From: Turnera subulata
Lineage: Eukaryota > Streptophyta > Magnoliopsida > Malpighiales > Passifloraceae
Length of the DNA: 64,000 nt
Direction: 5' to 3'
Assembly: GCA_028386065.3 (NCBI GenBank)
Contig: JAKUCV010002101.1
Location: forward strand, 9,522 to 73,521
In this document: positions 22,595 to 33,959 of the stretch, piece after piece
Numbering within the stretch: the stretch's first letter is position 1
How the letters are laid out: every line of letters begins with the position of its first letter
Made by a program: the position numbers and the translations under genes
Notes under the pieces: model-generated
Told to the model about the DNA's origin: nothing
The model's input: only the letters and a program-made list of their open reading frames with translations
The model's database searches: none

Positions 22595-22932
22595 GCCGCC
22601 AACACAGAAACGACTGTTTGTTTCTGTTTTTTTGGCAACGTATGAACGCATTCCCAGTACCCAACCGCCTCCCATAATTAAAGATCTCACCTTTTTCATA
22701 ACTAAAAATAAAAATTGTTGTTATATCTGTGTTCAATGTTCATACTAGCTACACTTCTTCTTCTTTGGAACCAATTAACCAGAGTTGTTATCTACTGTTA
22801 CTTCTTGTGCGACATTAATTTTGTACTCATATGTAGCTGTATTGCAAAAAATTAGCTAGGCCCCAAAGACGTCTTACCTTTTCAACGTTGTTTACCATGT
22901 GTGTTAATTCTTTTCAGCGGTACTTCTTCATA
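22595..22932. other. Upstream flank of the 143-codon gene (copy A)
   Basis: Contains the fourth copy of the TTCATACTAGCTACACTTCT module also found near 13200 and 14250, and GTTGTTATCTACTGTTACTT near 22788. No further gene. Identical in layout to 49900-50234. Confidence 0.55.
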
Positions 22933-24995
22933 TTTTTTTTTGTAGTTGTTGATAAAATATAAACAAATGCACTATCTAAAATTAATTTATGCAGTTAAAT
23001 AAGAATTAATAAATCGATTATTATTGTTAATGATATTTGTCTATTGATATTCTAAATTAAATAATTTTAATTATTAAATTATATTATTATTTTTTATTAT
23101 TATTTGTTTTTGTGGTCGTTGTTCTTTTTGGTAGTTTACATTAATTATTAAACTGTACCTCAATTTTTCTTCGTTATAGTTCTTCTTTTCTGACAATAGA
23201 CTATAAATAGATAGTCATGAATTCCTATGATAATTCTTTTATGTTATTTTTCTTTTTCGTAGTCATTGTTCTTTCGTAGTTTTCATTGACTGCTCGACTC
23301 TTCTTCTTCATAGTACTTTTTTGTAATAAATTACAAACATATATGTCATGAAATCCTGTGATTATTCTTCTTCATGATTGTTCTCTTGGGGAAAAGCCAT
23401 TTTTTTCATAATTTTTGCTGATTTTTTGGCTCTTCTCCACATAGTTCTATTATTTCTAATAATTATTACTCTTCGTAAACTTTTGTTATTGAGAAATATG
23501 AATACATGCTTATATATTAATCATTATCTTTAGAATGACTTATATATAATGTACACAAAAATTTTTTTTTATCATAATCTAGACTAACGAATTATTTAGA
23601 ATTAGTTTTAGTTTTTGTATTAGAATAGGAATTCATAAATCGATTATTGTTAATGATATCTGGTAATCCTTTGATATTCTAAATTATATAATTTTTATTA
23701 TTAAATTATATTTTCAATGAAGGGGATTAGTAAGTTATATAATATTATTTTCTATTATTATCTTTTTTCGTAAGCATTGTTCTTGTTTCTAGTTTTCGCT
23801 ATCAATTCAACTGTTCTTCGATTTTTGTTTACCGTAGTTTTTATTGATAATAAATTACAGACACATCTGCCATGAGACCATGTGACTATTCTTCTCCATG
23901 ATTATTCTTTTTGAAAGACATTGTTCTAGTTTTTCGCAGAATCTATAGTTGTTCTTCTCTATAGTTTTATTATTTTCCAGTAATTATTATTCTTCTTAGT
24001 GATTGGTAGTTATTGTAAAAATATAAATATAAATTTATACATCAATCATTTTCTTGAGAAGGACGTATATAAACGAAATTGTTTAGAATTAGTTTTTGGA
24101 ATAGAATAAGAATTCATAAATTGATTATTGTGAATAATATTTTTTAATCCTTTTATATTCTTAATTATATAATTTTGATTATCAAATTATATTACCAATT
24201 AAGGTCATTATTAAACATGTTATTATTTTTTGTTATTATTCTTTTTATAGCCGTTGTTGTTGTTGTTGGTAGTTTTTGTTAACTATTCAACTATTCTTCG
24301 TTTTTTTATAGTTGTCATAAGTTCTTGTGATTATTCCTCTCTATGATTATTTTTTTCGTAGATGTTGCTCTTGTTCGTGCTTTCGCTGACTCTCCAAATG
24401 TTCTTCTACATATTTCTATTATTATTATTTGTAATTCTTGGTAGCTTTTGAGAAAATATAAATAAATACTTATACATTAATCATTAACTTGAGAAGAACT
24501 TATATATAATTTAGACAATGATTTTTTTATATATTTTGAATAAATTAGATACATATTGTTTAGAATTGATTTTTGTATTAGAATAGGAATTTATAAATCA
24601 ATTTTTCTTCTCAATACTTCTTATTGATAATAAATTATAGAAAAAATATATATCGTGAGTTCTTATAATTATTCTTCTCTATGATCATTCTTTTGTTGTG
24701 ATGTTATTCATGTCTGCAGTTTTCGCTAACTCTTCAGCAGTTCTCCTTTATAGTTCTATTATTTATTAATAATTATTGTCCTTCACAATTCATGATTTTT
24801 ATTGAGAAAATATAAATAAAGGGTTATATATTAATTATTTTTTTGTGAAAAAATTATATGTAACGTAAATAAATATTTTTCTTAATAATCTAGACAAACA
24901 TATATGAATTTTTTAGAATTAATTTTAGTAATAGATAGAGATTTATAAATCAATTATTGTTAATAATATTTATTATTTTTTGATATTCTAAATTA
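22933..24995. repeat. A+T-rich degenerate tandem array (copy B)
   Basis: Same array as 1-2066 with scattered substitutions and small indels. No gene. Confidence 0.7.
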
Positions 24996-25151
24996 TATAA
25001 TATCTGTAGTCACTGTTTTAGCAAGATTTCCCACATAGACTTTGTAAGTGCTGTCAACAAATTGGGATTCCTCTTTTTGGAACAAAGACAAATCGATAAG
25101 TTGCAAGGGTTTCACTCTTATGTTTACTTTGATTTCACGTCCTTCAATTTG
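24996..25151 (-). pseudogene. Exon fragment of a plastid RRM protein (PSRP2-like), copy B
   Basis: Minus-strand peptide contains EGREIKVNIRVKP and YKVYVGNLAKTVTTD. The second is closer than copy A to the usual RNP2 form (VGNLAKTVT), so this copy is less decayed there. The same splice-acceptor-like tract precedes it and the same truncation follows. No other exon of the gene is present. Confidence 0.6.
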
Positions 25152-25313
25152 CTGAAAGAAAAACCTAATGGAACTATTAGCCATCACTTTAAACGAGAGC
25201 AGTGAACTTCTGTTGTTGCATTATGCGGTTCTTTGATTTCAAAGAAAAACCAAGTTTAACCAAAACTTACTGTGCCGTCCAGATTCGCTCGATAATAGCT
25301 CGTTAAGTAAACG

Positions 25314-26191
25314 AGCCGAGCCTGAGCTTGTCTGTTAAATACTCGAAACTAAACGAGTGGAGCCCAATGTATTTTCTCTTAGTGTTCGTCGTCTCTCCCA
25401 ATGTATTTTCTCTTGATCAATTAATAAAATTTGAGTATAATTTTATCCAAACTATATCAATACCAATTTTGTAATGACAGAAATCACGCACCAAAAGTGA
25501 GTAGGAAAGGTCTCAAGATGTAGAGATGCAAGCTAAATTTGTGGCTTTGATCCCGTGACGCAGGTACGTAGGTAGTCTCGAGAAGTAGAGATGCAAGCTA
25601 AATTTGTTGTGTGTGTTTTGTGTTTTGTGCTGGTGCTGTAATGTTGCTGTGATATTGATGTTGCTGTTGTGATGTTGGTATTGAAGCTGTGTTGTCGATC
25701 TTGCTGTTATAATGCCGGTATTATGGGGATGTCGCATTAAGGAGCATTGTGATGAGTCGATGCGATATTATTGTAATGTTGATGTGGTGATTGTGATGAT
25801 CGATGTTATGACCTTGATGTCGATATTGTTGCAGTAGTGCTGGTGTTATAGTAATGTTGCTGCATTAGTTGTGTGATGCCATGTAAAAACTACGTGAGCT
25901 TTGAACCCATGATAGGGGGTACGTAGGGAGTTTCTAGTGGTTTGAAACGCAAGCTCAATTATGTGTTTATTATCTATCTTGTTTTGTTTTTGTTCCTGTT
26001 TTGTTTTTGTTTTGTGTGTTTGTACATGAGACATGCAGGGATCTTCAATTGCACATGATTTCGCCCCAACACGGACGGGTGCCTAACAACTTCCCATCTG
26101 TGATGAACACCCGGGTCTAGCATCTATGGTTCGCTAATCGGTTGCCTTGGGTATCGGATGTCAGGTTTTTCCAAGACTTTGCCCTTAATAA
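25314..26191 (+). repeat. Gypsy (Ogre/Tat-like) remnant, left part (copy B)
   Basis: Matches 2385-3197 with an extra tandem-duplicated piece of about 65 bp near 25530-25600, containing GTGACGCAGGTACGTAGGTAG, another Ogre/Tat-like R-U5 phrase. TG-rich minisatellite at 25610-25860. Ends in target duplication AATAA (26187-26191). Confidence 0.45.
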
Positions 26192-27757
26192 TGTTAGTGT
26201 AATGCCCAAAAGCCAATCATTGGATGATTATATAGTCATGCATATTTCTTAAGGTTTTATTCAAACAAATATGTTTATCAGTGATAAATGCTTGCACATA
26301 TTTATAAACTAAGAATATTTTATATTCTTGAATTGTTCCTAGTCGATTATTATTATGGATGGGTTGTAATAATAAATTAAGACTAGCGTATTTTGAGAAT
26401 TATATGAGATATGAATTCTACATACGGGTACAAGTTAGAGAACTTGTGGTCTGGACTGACTCGACATAAGAAAACTACATGGACTGTTATATATATATTG
26501 TCATTAGTGGTTCTTATATGTACTATCCTTAGACCTAAGATCATCAAGGTTCCCAACATATGAGTCGTGTACTTTGACATTACTCTTAGTTACTAGTAAC
26601 TGAGTGAACCTTAGAGTAATTGTTGGGTACATGATATAATGTGTAGTGGGTTTTGTATGATCAAGATGGAATTCGTCCAACCCTTATAACGGGAATATTA
26701 TCAGTTGGGCCTCTTGATAGAGTTGAACTGTAAATGCATGGCCATGCTCAGATTAAGTGATATGGGGATATCATTTGTATCTGTTTAACACAGTTAACTC
26801 AGAGATCAAGAAAACTTAGATTAAACATATACGAGAATGACATATTCCAAGTCTTGTATTTGATCTTGATAATGTGACGAAAAGGTAATGACATTTTTTC
26901 GAGGCATAATGAATCAGTACTGATCTGGTCACTTGGGCAATAATGATGTGTCGCTAGACACCGCTCATTGTTTATAATTATAAATGAGAGCTTATAATTA
27001 TTGCCAACGTGATTAGTGCCTATAGGGTCACACACTTAGAACTATTGATTCGAGCCAGTGGTTAGACTATGGTTGGACCAGGTTATTCAGCTAGTGGTTA
27101 GACCATAGTTGGACTATGGTTGGACCGGCCCGTTTGGATTGATCGGTTCAATAGTTACCGGAATTATTGAACCTGAATTGTTGTCCCAAAAAGCATGAAA
27201 GGATGTGTTGTCTTATATATATGTTGATATATATGATTGAGTTAGTGGAGACATAATCATGTTGATGATTGTGACTAAAGTATAGATAATGGAAAACACA
27301 ATCATGCATGATAAGATGTATGTATGATTAGGTTGTCCATTTCTATATTGACTAACATTGAAAACATATATAAGTGATATATGAAAGAGAGTTAGTATGA
27401 GCAGATTTTTTAGAGCTCAACACAATAGCAAAACACACTCTTCATAACACATCAAACACTCTATGGTCTCTAGCTCTCGGAAATTCTGCAGCTAGCACTA
27501 CGGTTCGGGAGTGCTCGGGTTAGTGATCGTGTGACGGTTACTAGCAGTCATCAATGGTTCGTGTGGATACCATAGAGGAGTCGGATTTCTGTCCGGTTCT
27601 TGTTGATTTGGATCATCAGTTGAGTGAAATATCTCAACCAAACCAGGTACGAAAATCATGTTATTCAGTTTATCCTGTCTCACATGGATCCTCCATTAGT
27701 TCCGGGTTTTTTCCGCTGCGTATTTTGTCTCTTTGTTTGCATACCCAGTTACTTACA
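26192..27757 (+). repeat. Copia 5' LTR, complete (copy B)
   Basis: 1566 bp, TGTTAG...CTTACA. The TATA-like ACATATATAAG near 27364 puts the U3/R boundary about 30 bp further on. It contains GGTTGGACC-type minisatellite units near 27060-27130. This is the reference copy for defining LTR ends in the window. Confidence 0.88.
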
Positions 27758-27758
27758 G

Positions 27759-27771
27759 TAGTAGCGGAGCC
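27759..27771 (+). other. Candidate degenerate primer-binding site
   Basis: TAGTAGCGGAGCC starts one base after the LTR and matches the usual initiator-tRNA-Met primer site (TGGTATCAGAGCC) at 10 of 13 positions. Position is right, sequence decayed. Confidence 0.5.
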
Positions 27772-29324
27772 TCTTGTGAAACACTAAACCGAATAAGTTG
27801 TTTATATGTATGATATGCTATCTGTGATATGGCTTGATCATGATTGTATAAGCAACATAAATTGATCATAGTTTATTATGCTTATGTTGATAGTATGCCT
27901 AAAATAGATCATTATGATTCTCATATATGTGATATGTTGAAGTTGGTTCTATCAAAGGTGTTTGACAATAAGTACTTGATTGGTATATGATAGCAATCAA
28001 TTTGTACTTCTGGCAGAAAGTCAAACGAGTTCGACATAGGGGCATAACATCAATACATCGATGTTCTCTTCGGCCGAGTGGACCAAACATCGATGTTTAA
28101 TGGTAAACATCGATGTTCTCCTTTGTTGATTATCAGCCGAAAGGTCAAAACATCGATGTTTAATGGTTAAACATCGATGTTCTCTTTGGTCGATAGTCCG
28201 CCGAGGGGTTCAAACATCGATGTTTATGTTCAAACATCGATGTTCTCTTGACCAATTGCATTTCAATATATTTTTGCAAAAACACTGTGCAAACATTGAT
28301 GTTTGCTGTTCAAACATCGATGTTTAAGATGCAAACATCGATGTTCTAAGCATTCGGCCACTTATTTGGAGTTCCAAAAACTGCAAACATCGATGTTTAA
28401 GTGTCAACATCGATGTTCTGGAATTCAGAAACTTCAAACATCGATGTTTAAGTGTCAACATCGATGTTCTGAGGATTCTCCAACTTCAAACATCGATGTT
28501 TAAGTGTAAACATCGATGTCCTGAGGGCTTTGCCAATTAGTTCGATGTTCTGCATGCTAGATAACATGTTCTTATGTTCTTAATGATATATGAACAACAT
28601 GTAGATTGCTTGTTAACATGCCTATCCTATTATAATCATGTCACATAGCTTGGTGTGTTGATTATAAATGATTGTATACGCGATATATGATCACATGCAA
28701 GCTATGTATGGAATGAGCACTCTTCTTTGCTTATATCAACACTTGGTAGGTTTGCCAAAACAAAGTGCCAATGTTTATCCTAGCAAGATGCGATAGCATA
28801 ATTGTTATGTATGGAAACAATTGTTGATGTAAATATTAAGTTCCTCATGTGTTGCTTTCCATTGATAAGCACTCATCTATGCTTAGATCAACACTTGGTA
28901 GGTTTGCCAAAGTAAAGTGCCAATGTATATCGTAGCAAGGTGCGATGGGATAATTATAATATCCAAATTTCTTATTGTGGGTTGAACTTAACTAAGTCAT
29001 CTCAATAGGATTAGGGACTTAAAGCCAAAGAGTTAAGATAAGTCTATGAGATAGACAAGAACAAGAGTTGTTCACTCAACTATCCAAGAGTTACATGAGA
29101 TGTAATTGACAAAGAGTTGTCTACCGAAATAACTATGATATAAGCAATTAGCCAAAGCTAACTTTTCTTGTAGTGAAATATGGATCTTGGCCCACTCATT
29201 ATCATCTTGATTTGTATAGTGGGAGTATCATTTCATAAAATTCCTTGTTAAATGATTGTATACATGACTTTGATTTGTGTGAATTTATCATTGTAGAATT
29301 ATCAAGTCACAAAACACAAGTACT
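27772..29324 (+). other. Copia leader region before gag (copy B)
   Basis: Noncoding leader of about 1.5 kb, unusually long. It holds the CATCGATGT palindrome array (28055-28520) and two diverged direct repeats of about 95 bp (28708-28805 and 28862-28958, sharing CAACACTTGGTAGGTTTGCC). No gene. Confidence 0.7.
28055..28520 (+). repeat. Palindrome array, 16 x CATCGATGT
   Basis: CATCGATGT occurs exactly 15 times, plus one CATTGATGT, usually extended to the 12-14 bp palindrome AAACATCGATGTTT. Starts: 28056, 28088, 28108, 28151, 28172, 28215, 28235, 28294 (variant), 28315, 28336, 28388, 28408, 28439, 28459, 28491, 28511. Short intervals are always 20-21 bp, while long ones range from 31 to 59 bp. 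The longer form ...TTT usually comes first in a pair, and the ...TTC form second. Confidence 0.92.
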
Positions 29325-30110
29325 ATGTCACTGCGATCAGTCCTTGAGAAGAAATTGTCCTCTAGCAAGAAAAGAAATTGTATGTCCTTGAAGCAAGAAA
29401 AGAAATTGTATGTCCTTGAAGGACCTGTTACTGATGAACCGGCACTTAATGCTCCTAGGGCAGAAAAGGATGCTTACAAGAAGCATGTTGAAGAAGCATT
29501 GGATGTTGCTTGCCTTATGCTTATCGCCATGGACTCTGAGCTTCAGAAGCAACATGAGAACTTGGGTGCTTTCGATATGATCGAACACCTGAAAATGCTC
29601 TTTGAAGAGCAAGCCAAGCATGAGAGGTATGAGACCTCAAAGGCATTATTCCAATGCAAGATGGCTGAGTCATCACCTGTAAGACCTCATGTGCCCAAAA
29701 TGATTGGATACATTGAGAGCCTTGAGGGGTGGGTTTTCCTTTCAAAGAGAGTTGGCTGTTGTTCTAGTCCTGCAATCGTTGCCGGATAGTTATAGCCAAT
29801 TTGTCATGAATTTCAACATGAATCTTCTTGACAAATCTTTGTCTGAGTTGCTTAACATGTTGGGAACAGTTGAGTAACAGACGAAGGCTAATAAATCCAA
29901 CAGCATTTTGATGGTTGGAAATGGCAAAGGAAAGGGAAAAGCCATGTTTAGCAAGAAGAAAAATGTGCCAAAAAGTTTGGTTCATGTTCATCTTCTTGTT
30001 CACATGTGCTGAAACCCAAAGGTGGTATTGCAAAGGAAGAAAAATGTTTCCATTGCAAGAAACCTGGCCGTTTGGAAGCGTAACCGCCCTATTTACCTTG
30101 AGGAGATGAA
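29325..30110 (+). pseudogene. Copia gag remnant (copy B)
   Basis: The frame beginning at 29325 contains the copia gag core: KLYVLEGPVTDEPALNAPRA, ALDVACLMLIAMDSELQKQ, ERYETSKALFQCKM. The frame is then lost near 29720. A later segment gives parts of the zinc-knuckle region (EEKCFHCKKPG-like, near 30045) in another frame. A 28-bp tandem duplication (29365-29392 and 29393-29420) near the start shifts the frame, so the ATG at 29325 is probably not the original start. Gag forms the particle; this copy cannot. Confidence 0.8.
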
Positions 30111-30139
30111 GAAACAGAAGGGAAGTAAGACTTCCGCTT

Positions 30140-33100
30140 CAGGTATTCTTGTTATAGAAGCTAATATTTCTATCTCTGAATCATGGGTATTAGATACCGG
30201 ATGTGGTTCTCACATTTGTGTAAATGTGTAGGATCTGAGAAAGAGTAGAAGATTAGCAAAGGGTGAAGTAGACCTGCGTGTTGGAAATGGAGCAAGAGTT
30301 GCTGCATTAGCCGTAAGGACTTATTATCTGTCTTTACCGAGTGGTTTGGTTTTGGAACTTGATGTTTGTTATTATGTACCTACTATAAGCAGGAATTTAA
30401 TTTCTTTCTCTTGCCTGGACAAGAAGGGTTTTTCATTCGTAATAAAGAACAGCTGTTGTTCTATTTATTTGAATGATATTTGTTATGGTGGTGCATATTT
30501 AAGCAATGGTTTGTACGTTCTAAACCGAGAAACCCCAGTCTATAACATTAATTCGAAGAAGGTTAAATTAAACGATTCTAATACGACCTTTATCTGGCAT
30601 TGTTGTTTCGGCCATATAAACGAGACTCGTATTTCTAAACTCCATAAGGATGGGCTTTTAGACTCATTTGATTTTGAATCATATGAGACATGTGAGTCAT
30701 GTTTATTGGGCAAAATGACGAAGGCTCCTTTTGCCGGTAAAGATGAAAGGGTTTCAGACTTGTTAGGCCTTATACATTCTAATGTATGTGGGCCTATATC
30801 AACACAGGCTAGAGGAGACTTTTAGTACTTCATTACATTTACTGATGATTATAGTAGATATGGCTATGTGTATCTTATGAAGCACAAGTCAAAATCCTTT
30901 GAGAAGTTCAAAGAATTCAAGAATAAAGTACAAAATCAACTTGGTAAGAGTATTAAAATGTTTCGATCTGATCGAGGAGGTGAATACTTAGACCGAGAAT
31001 TTCTTGATCATCTAAAGAAATGTGGTATAGTATCACAACTTACTCCACCAGGTACACCTCAATGGAATGGTGTATCTGAAAGGAGAAATCAAACTCTATT
31101 AGACATGGTTCATTCTATGATGAGTCAAGCTGACCTTCTTTCTTCATTTTGGGGTCATGCTTTATTGACTGCTGCCTTTACACTTAATCACGTTACATCT
31201 AAATCGGTTGAAAAGACTCCACATGAGATGTGGACTGGGAAACGTCCCAATTTGTCTTTTATGAAGATTTGGGGTTGTGAGGCTTACGTAAGACGTCAAG
31301 CATCAGATAAACTCGGCCCTAAATCTGACAAGTGCCTTTTTGTTGGATATCCTAAAGAAACTAAAGGATATTATTTCTATAATCCCTCAGAGCAAAAAGT
31401 GTTTATTGCTTGTACTGATATTTTTCTAGAAAGAGAATTTATTTCTAGAGAGATCAGTGGGAGAAAAATAGAACTCGAAGAAGTTCGAGTACAACAAGAA
31501 GCTATAGAGGATGAGATGGAACAAGGACAGGAACCGCAAGATGTTGTGGGTGAAAATCCTTTACCTGTAACACATGGACCACATAGGTCTGATAGGACTC
31601 GGTATGAGCCTGAGAGATATGAATTTCTTTTTACTCATACTGGAGACGTGATGCTCATGGATGAAGATGAGCCCACTTCCTATCAGCAGGCAATTACGGG
31701 TCCAGACTCCAAGAAGTGGCTAGAAGCCATGAATTCTGAGATGGAATCCATATATGAAAATAAGGTATGGACCTTGGTTGATCCACCTGAAGGGGTAAAA
31801 CCCATTGGATGCAAGTGGGTCTATAAGAAGAAGACCGACATGGATGGTAATGTGATTACCTTTAAAGGGTGATTGGTTGCTAAAGGTTTCAAACAAGTTC
31901 ATGGTATTCACTATTATGAAACTTTTTCGCCAGTTGCCAAGGTTAAATCCATCCTAATTCTATTGGCTATAGCTGCATACCATGATTGTGAGATATGGCA
32001 GATGTATGTCAAAATCGCTTTCCATAATGGAAATCTTTTAGAGGATGTGAACATGACACAACCTGAAGGTTTTGTCACTCCAGAGAATGCTTATAAGGTA
32101 TGCAAATTGCAAAGATCCATTTATGGATTAAAGCAAGCTTCTAGGAGTTGGAATCTTCGTTTTGATGAACTAATCAAACAATTTGGTTTGATTAAAAATG
32201 AAGATGAGCCATGTGTTTACAAGAAGGTTAGTGGGAGCACTATCGTTTTCTTGTTGTTGTATGTTAACGACATTCTACTCATTGGGAATGATATTCCAAC
32301 ACTATAGTCTATAAAGACTTGGTTAGGAAAGAACTTCTCAATGAAGGACTTAGGAGAAGCATCCTACGTGCTAGGTATAAAGATCTATAGAGATAGATCC
32401 AAAAGGCTTCTTGGCCTAAGTCAGAGTACATATATTGATAATGTGCTTAAAAAGTTTAGCATGCAAGATTCCAAGAAAGGTTTCTTGCCCATGTCTCATG
32501 GCATAACTCTCTCAAAGAATCAATATCCTAGTACATCTAAGGAGAGAGAGCAAATGAGTAAGATTCCTTATGCGTCAGCAATAGGATCTATCATGTATGC
32601 CATGCTATGTACTCGACCAGAAGTCACATATGCATTAAGTGTCACAAGCAGATATCAATCTGATCCTGGTGAAGGTCACTGGACAGCGGTTAAGAACATC
32701 CTTAAGTACTTGAGAAGAACTAAGGATGCATTCCTTGTATACGGAAGCATTGATGAGCTTGTAGTAAAGGGTTGCAAAGATGCTAGCGTCCACACTTACA
32801 GGGATCACTTTAGATCGCAATCAAGATATGTGTTTTGTCTTGGAGGTGGTGCTGTTTGCTGGAAGAGTTCAAAGCAAGAAACAGTTACCGATTCTACCAC
32901 TGAGGCTGAATATATAGCTGCCTCTGATGCAGCGAAAGAGGCTGTTTGGATTAAGAAGTTCGTAAGTGAACTTGGCGTGGTTCCGAGCATTGACTGTCCG
33001 ATTGAACTCTATTGTGACAACAATGGAACAATCGCACAAGCTTAAGAACCTAGATACCACCAAAGATCCAAGCATATACTCCGACGCTACCATCTTATTA

Positions 33101-33250
33101 GAGAGATCATTGGCAGAGGCGATGTGAGGCTGTGCAAGGTTCCTTCTGAGAACAATGTAGCAGATCCTTTAACTAAGCCGCTCACACAACAGAAGCATGA
33201 TGGTCATGCTAGATCCATTGGTATTAGATATATGGATGTTTGGCTTTAGT
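30140..33250 (+). pseudogene. Copia pol remnant: protease, integrase, RT, RNase H (copy B)
   Basis: In order: protease WVLDTGCGSHIC (30184-30220); the HHCC zinc-binding region (WHCCFGH ... CESCLLGK, about 30595-30715); the integrase core (HSNVCGP, RSDRGGEY, NGVSERRN, 30770-31090); the RT thumb and palm (KWVYKKKTDMDG, QPEGF, YGLKQASRSW, YVND); and RNase H (STTEAEYIAASDAAKEAVW, SENNVADPLTKP). Stops lie at 30823, 31870, 32305 and 33043. Two catalytic Asp positions are changed to Asn: the first integrase Asp (HSDVCGP to HSNVCGP, codon 30781-30783) and the second Asp of YVDD (YVND, 32260-32271). The domain order INT-RT-RH assigns it to Ty1/copia. Dead element. Confidence 0.93.
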
Positions 33251-33252
33251 TC

Positions 33253-33262
33253 AAGTGGGAGA
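33253..33262 (+). other. Copia polypurine tract (copy B)
   Basis: AAGTGGGAGA, one base before 3' LTR TGTTAG at 33264. Confidence 0.8.
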
Positions 33263-33959
33263 TTGTTAGTGTAATGCCAAAAAGCCAATCAATGGATGAT
33301 TATATAGTCATGTATATTTATTATGGTTTTATTCCAATAAATATGTTTATATGTGATAAATGCTTGCACATATTTATAACCTAAGAATATTTTATATTCT
33401 TGAATTGTTCCTAGTCGATTATTTTTATGGATGGGTTATAATCATAAATTAAGACTAGCGTATGTTGAGAATTATATGAGATATGAATTCTACATACGGG
33501 TACAAGTTAGAGAACTTGTGGTCTCGACTGACCCGACATAATAACACTACATGGACTGTTATATATATGTTGTCATTAGTGGTTCTTATATGTACTATCC
33601 TTAGACATGAGATCATCAAGGTTCCCAACATATGAGTCGTGTACTTTGACATTACTCTTAGTTACTCATAACTGAGTAAACCTTAGAGTAATTGTTGGGT
33701 ACATGATATACTGTGTAGTGGGGGTTTTTTTTTTTTTGATGCTAACGATTATTTTATTCAATATGAACAAATGTACAAAGCTTCATAAGAATGTAGCAGA
33801 AGCTCGATACAGACCCACAATGATCGCAGAAACAGGAAGAAACTACATAGGAAAAGACACAGAATAACACATTAAAAATTCGAACAGAGACCAATCAGTT
33901 TGGTGGTGCAAGCATCATTAGATTGCGACGAGGGGCCTTACACAAATTTATTGTATCAG

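Larger units (their letters stand above)
1..22932. repeat. Segmental tandem duplication, unit A
   Basis: The sequence from position 1 recurs at 22933 and 50235 with the same order of sub-elements, so this is one unit of a large tandem duplication. Matching landmarks are the run of nine T followed by GTAGTTG, the copia element with AATAA target duplication, the LINE in the copia 3' LTR, the Cassandra-like block and the 143-codon minus-strand gene. The unit is shorter than unit B (22.9 against 27.3 kb). The differences I can account for are the missing copia interior, the missing solo LTR, an extra 2-kb local duplication and a deletion near 21.26 kb. The boundary at position 1 is arbitrary, because the window may begin inside a longer array. 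Confidence 0.9.

Noticed and set aside
28303..28503. 66-codon repetitive peptide (MFKCQHRCS-type repeats)
   Set aside because: It is the palindrome array read as protein; no evidence of translation and the spacing is not a multiple of three.
28055..28520. CRISPR-like array
   Set aside because: The motif is a 12-14 bp palindrome with unequal, partly very short gaps, and sits in the leader of a plant retrotransposon; no associated genes.
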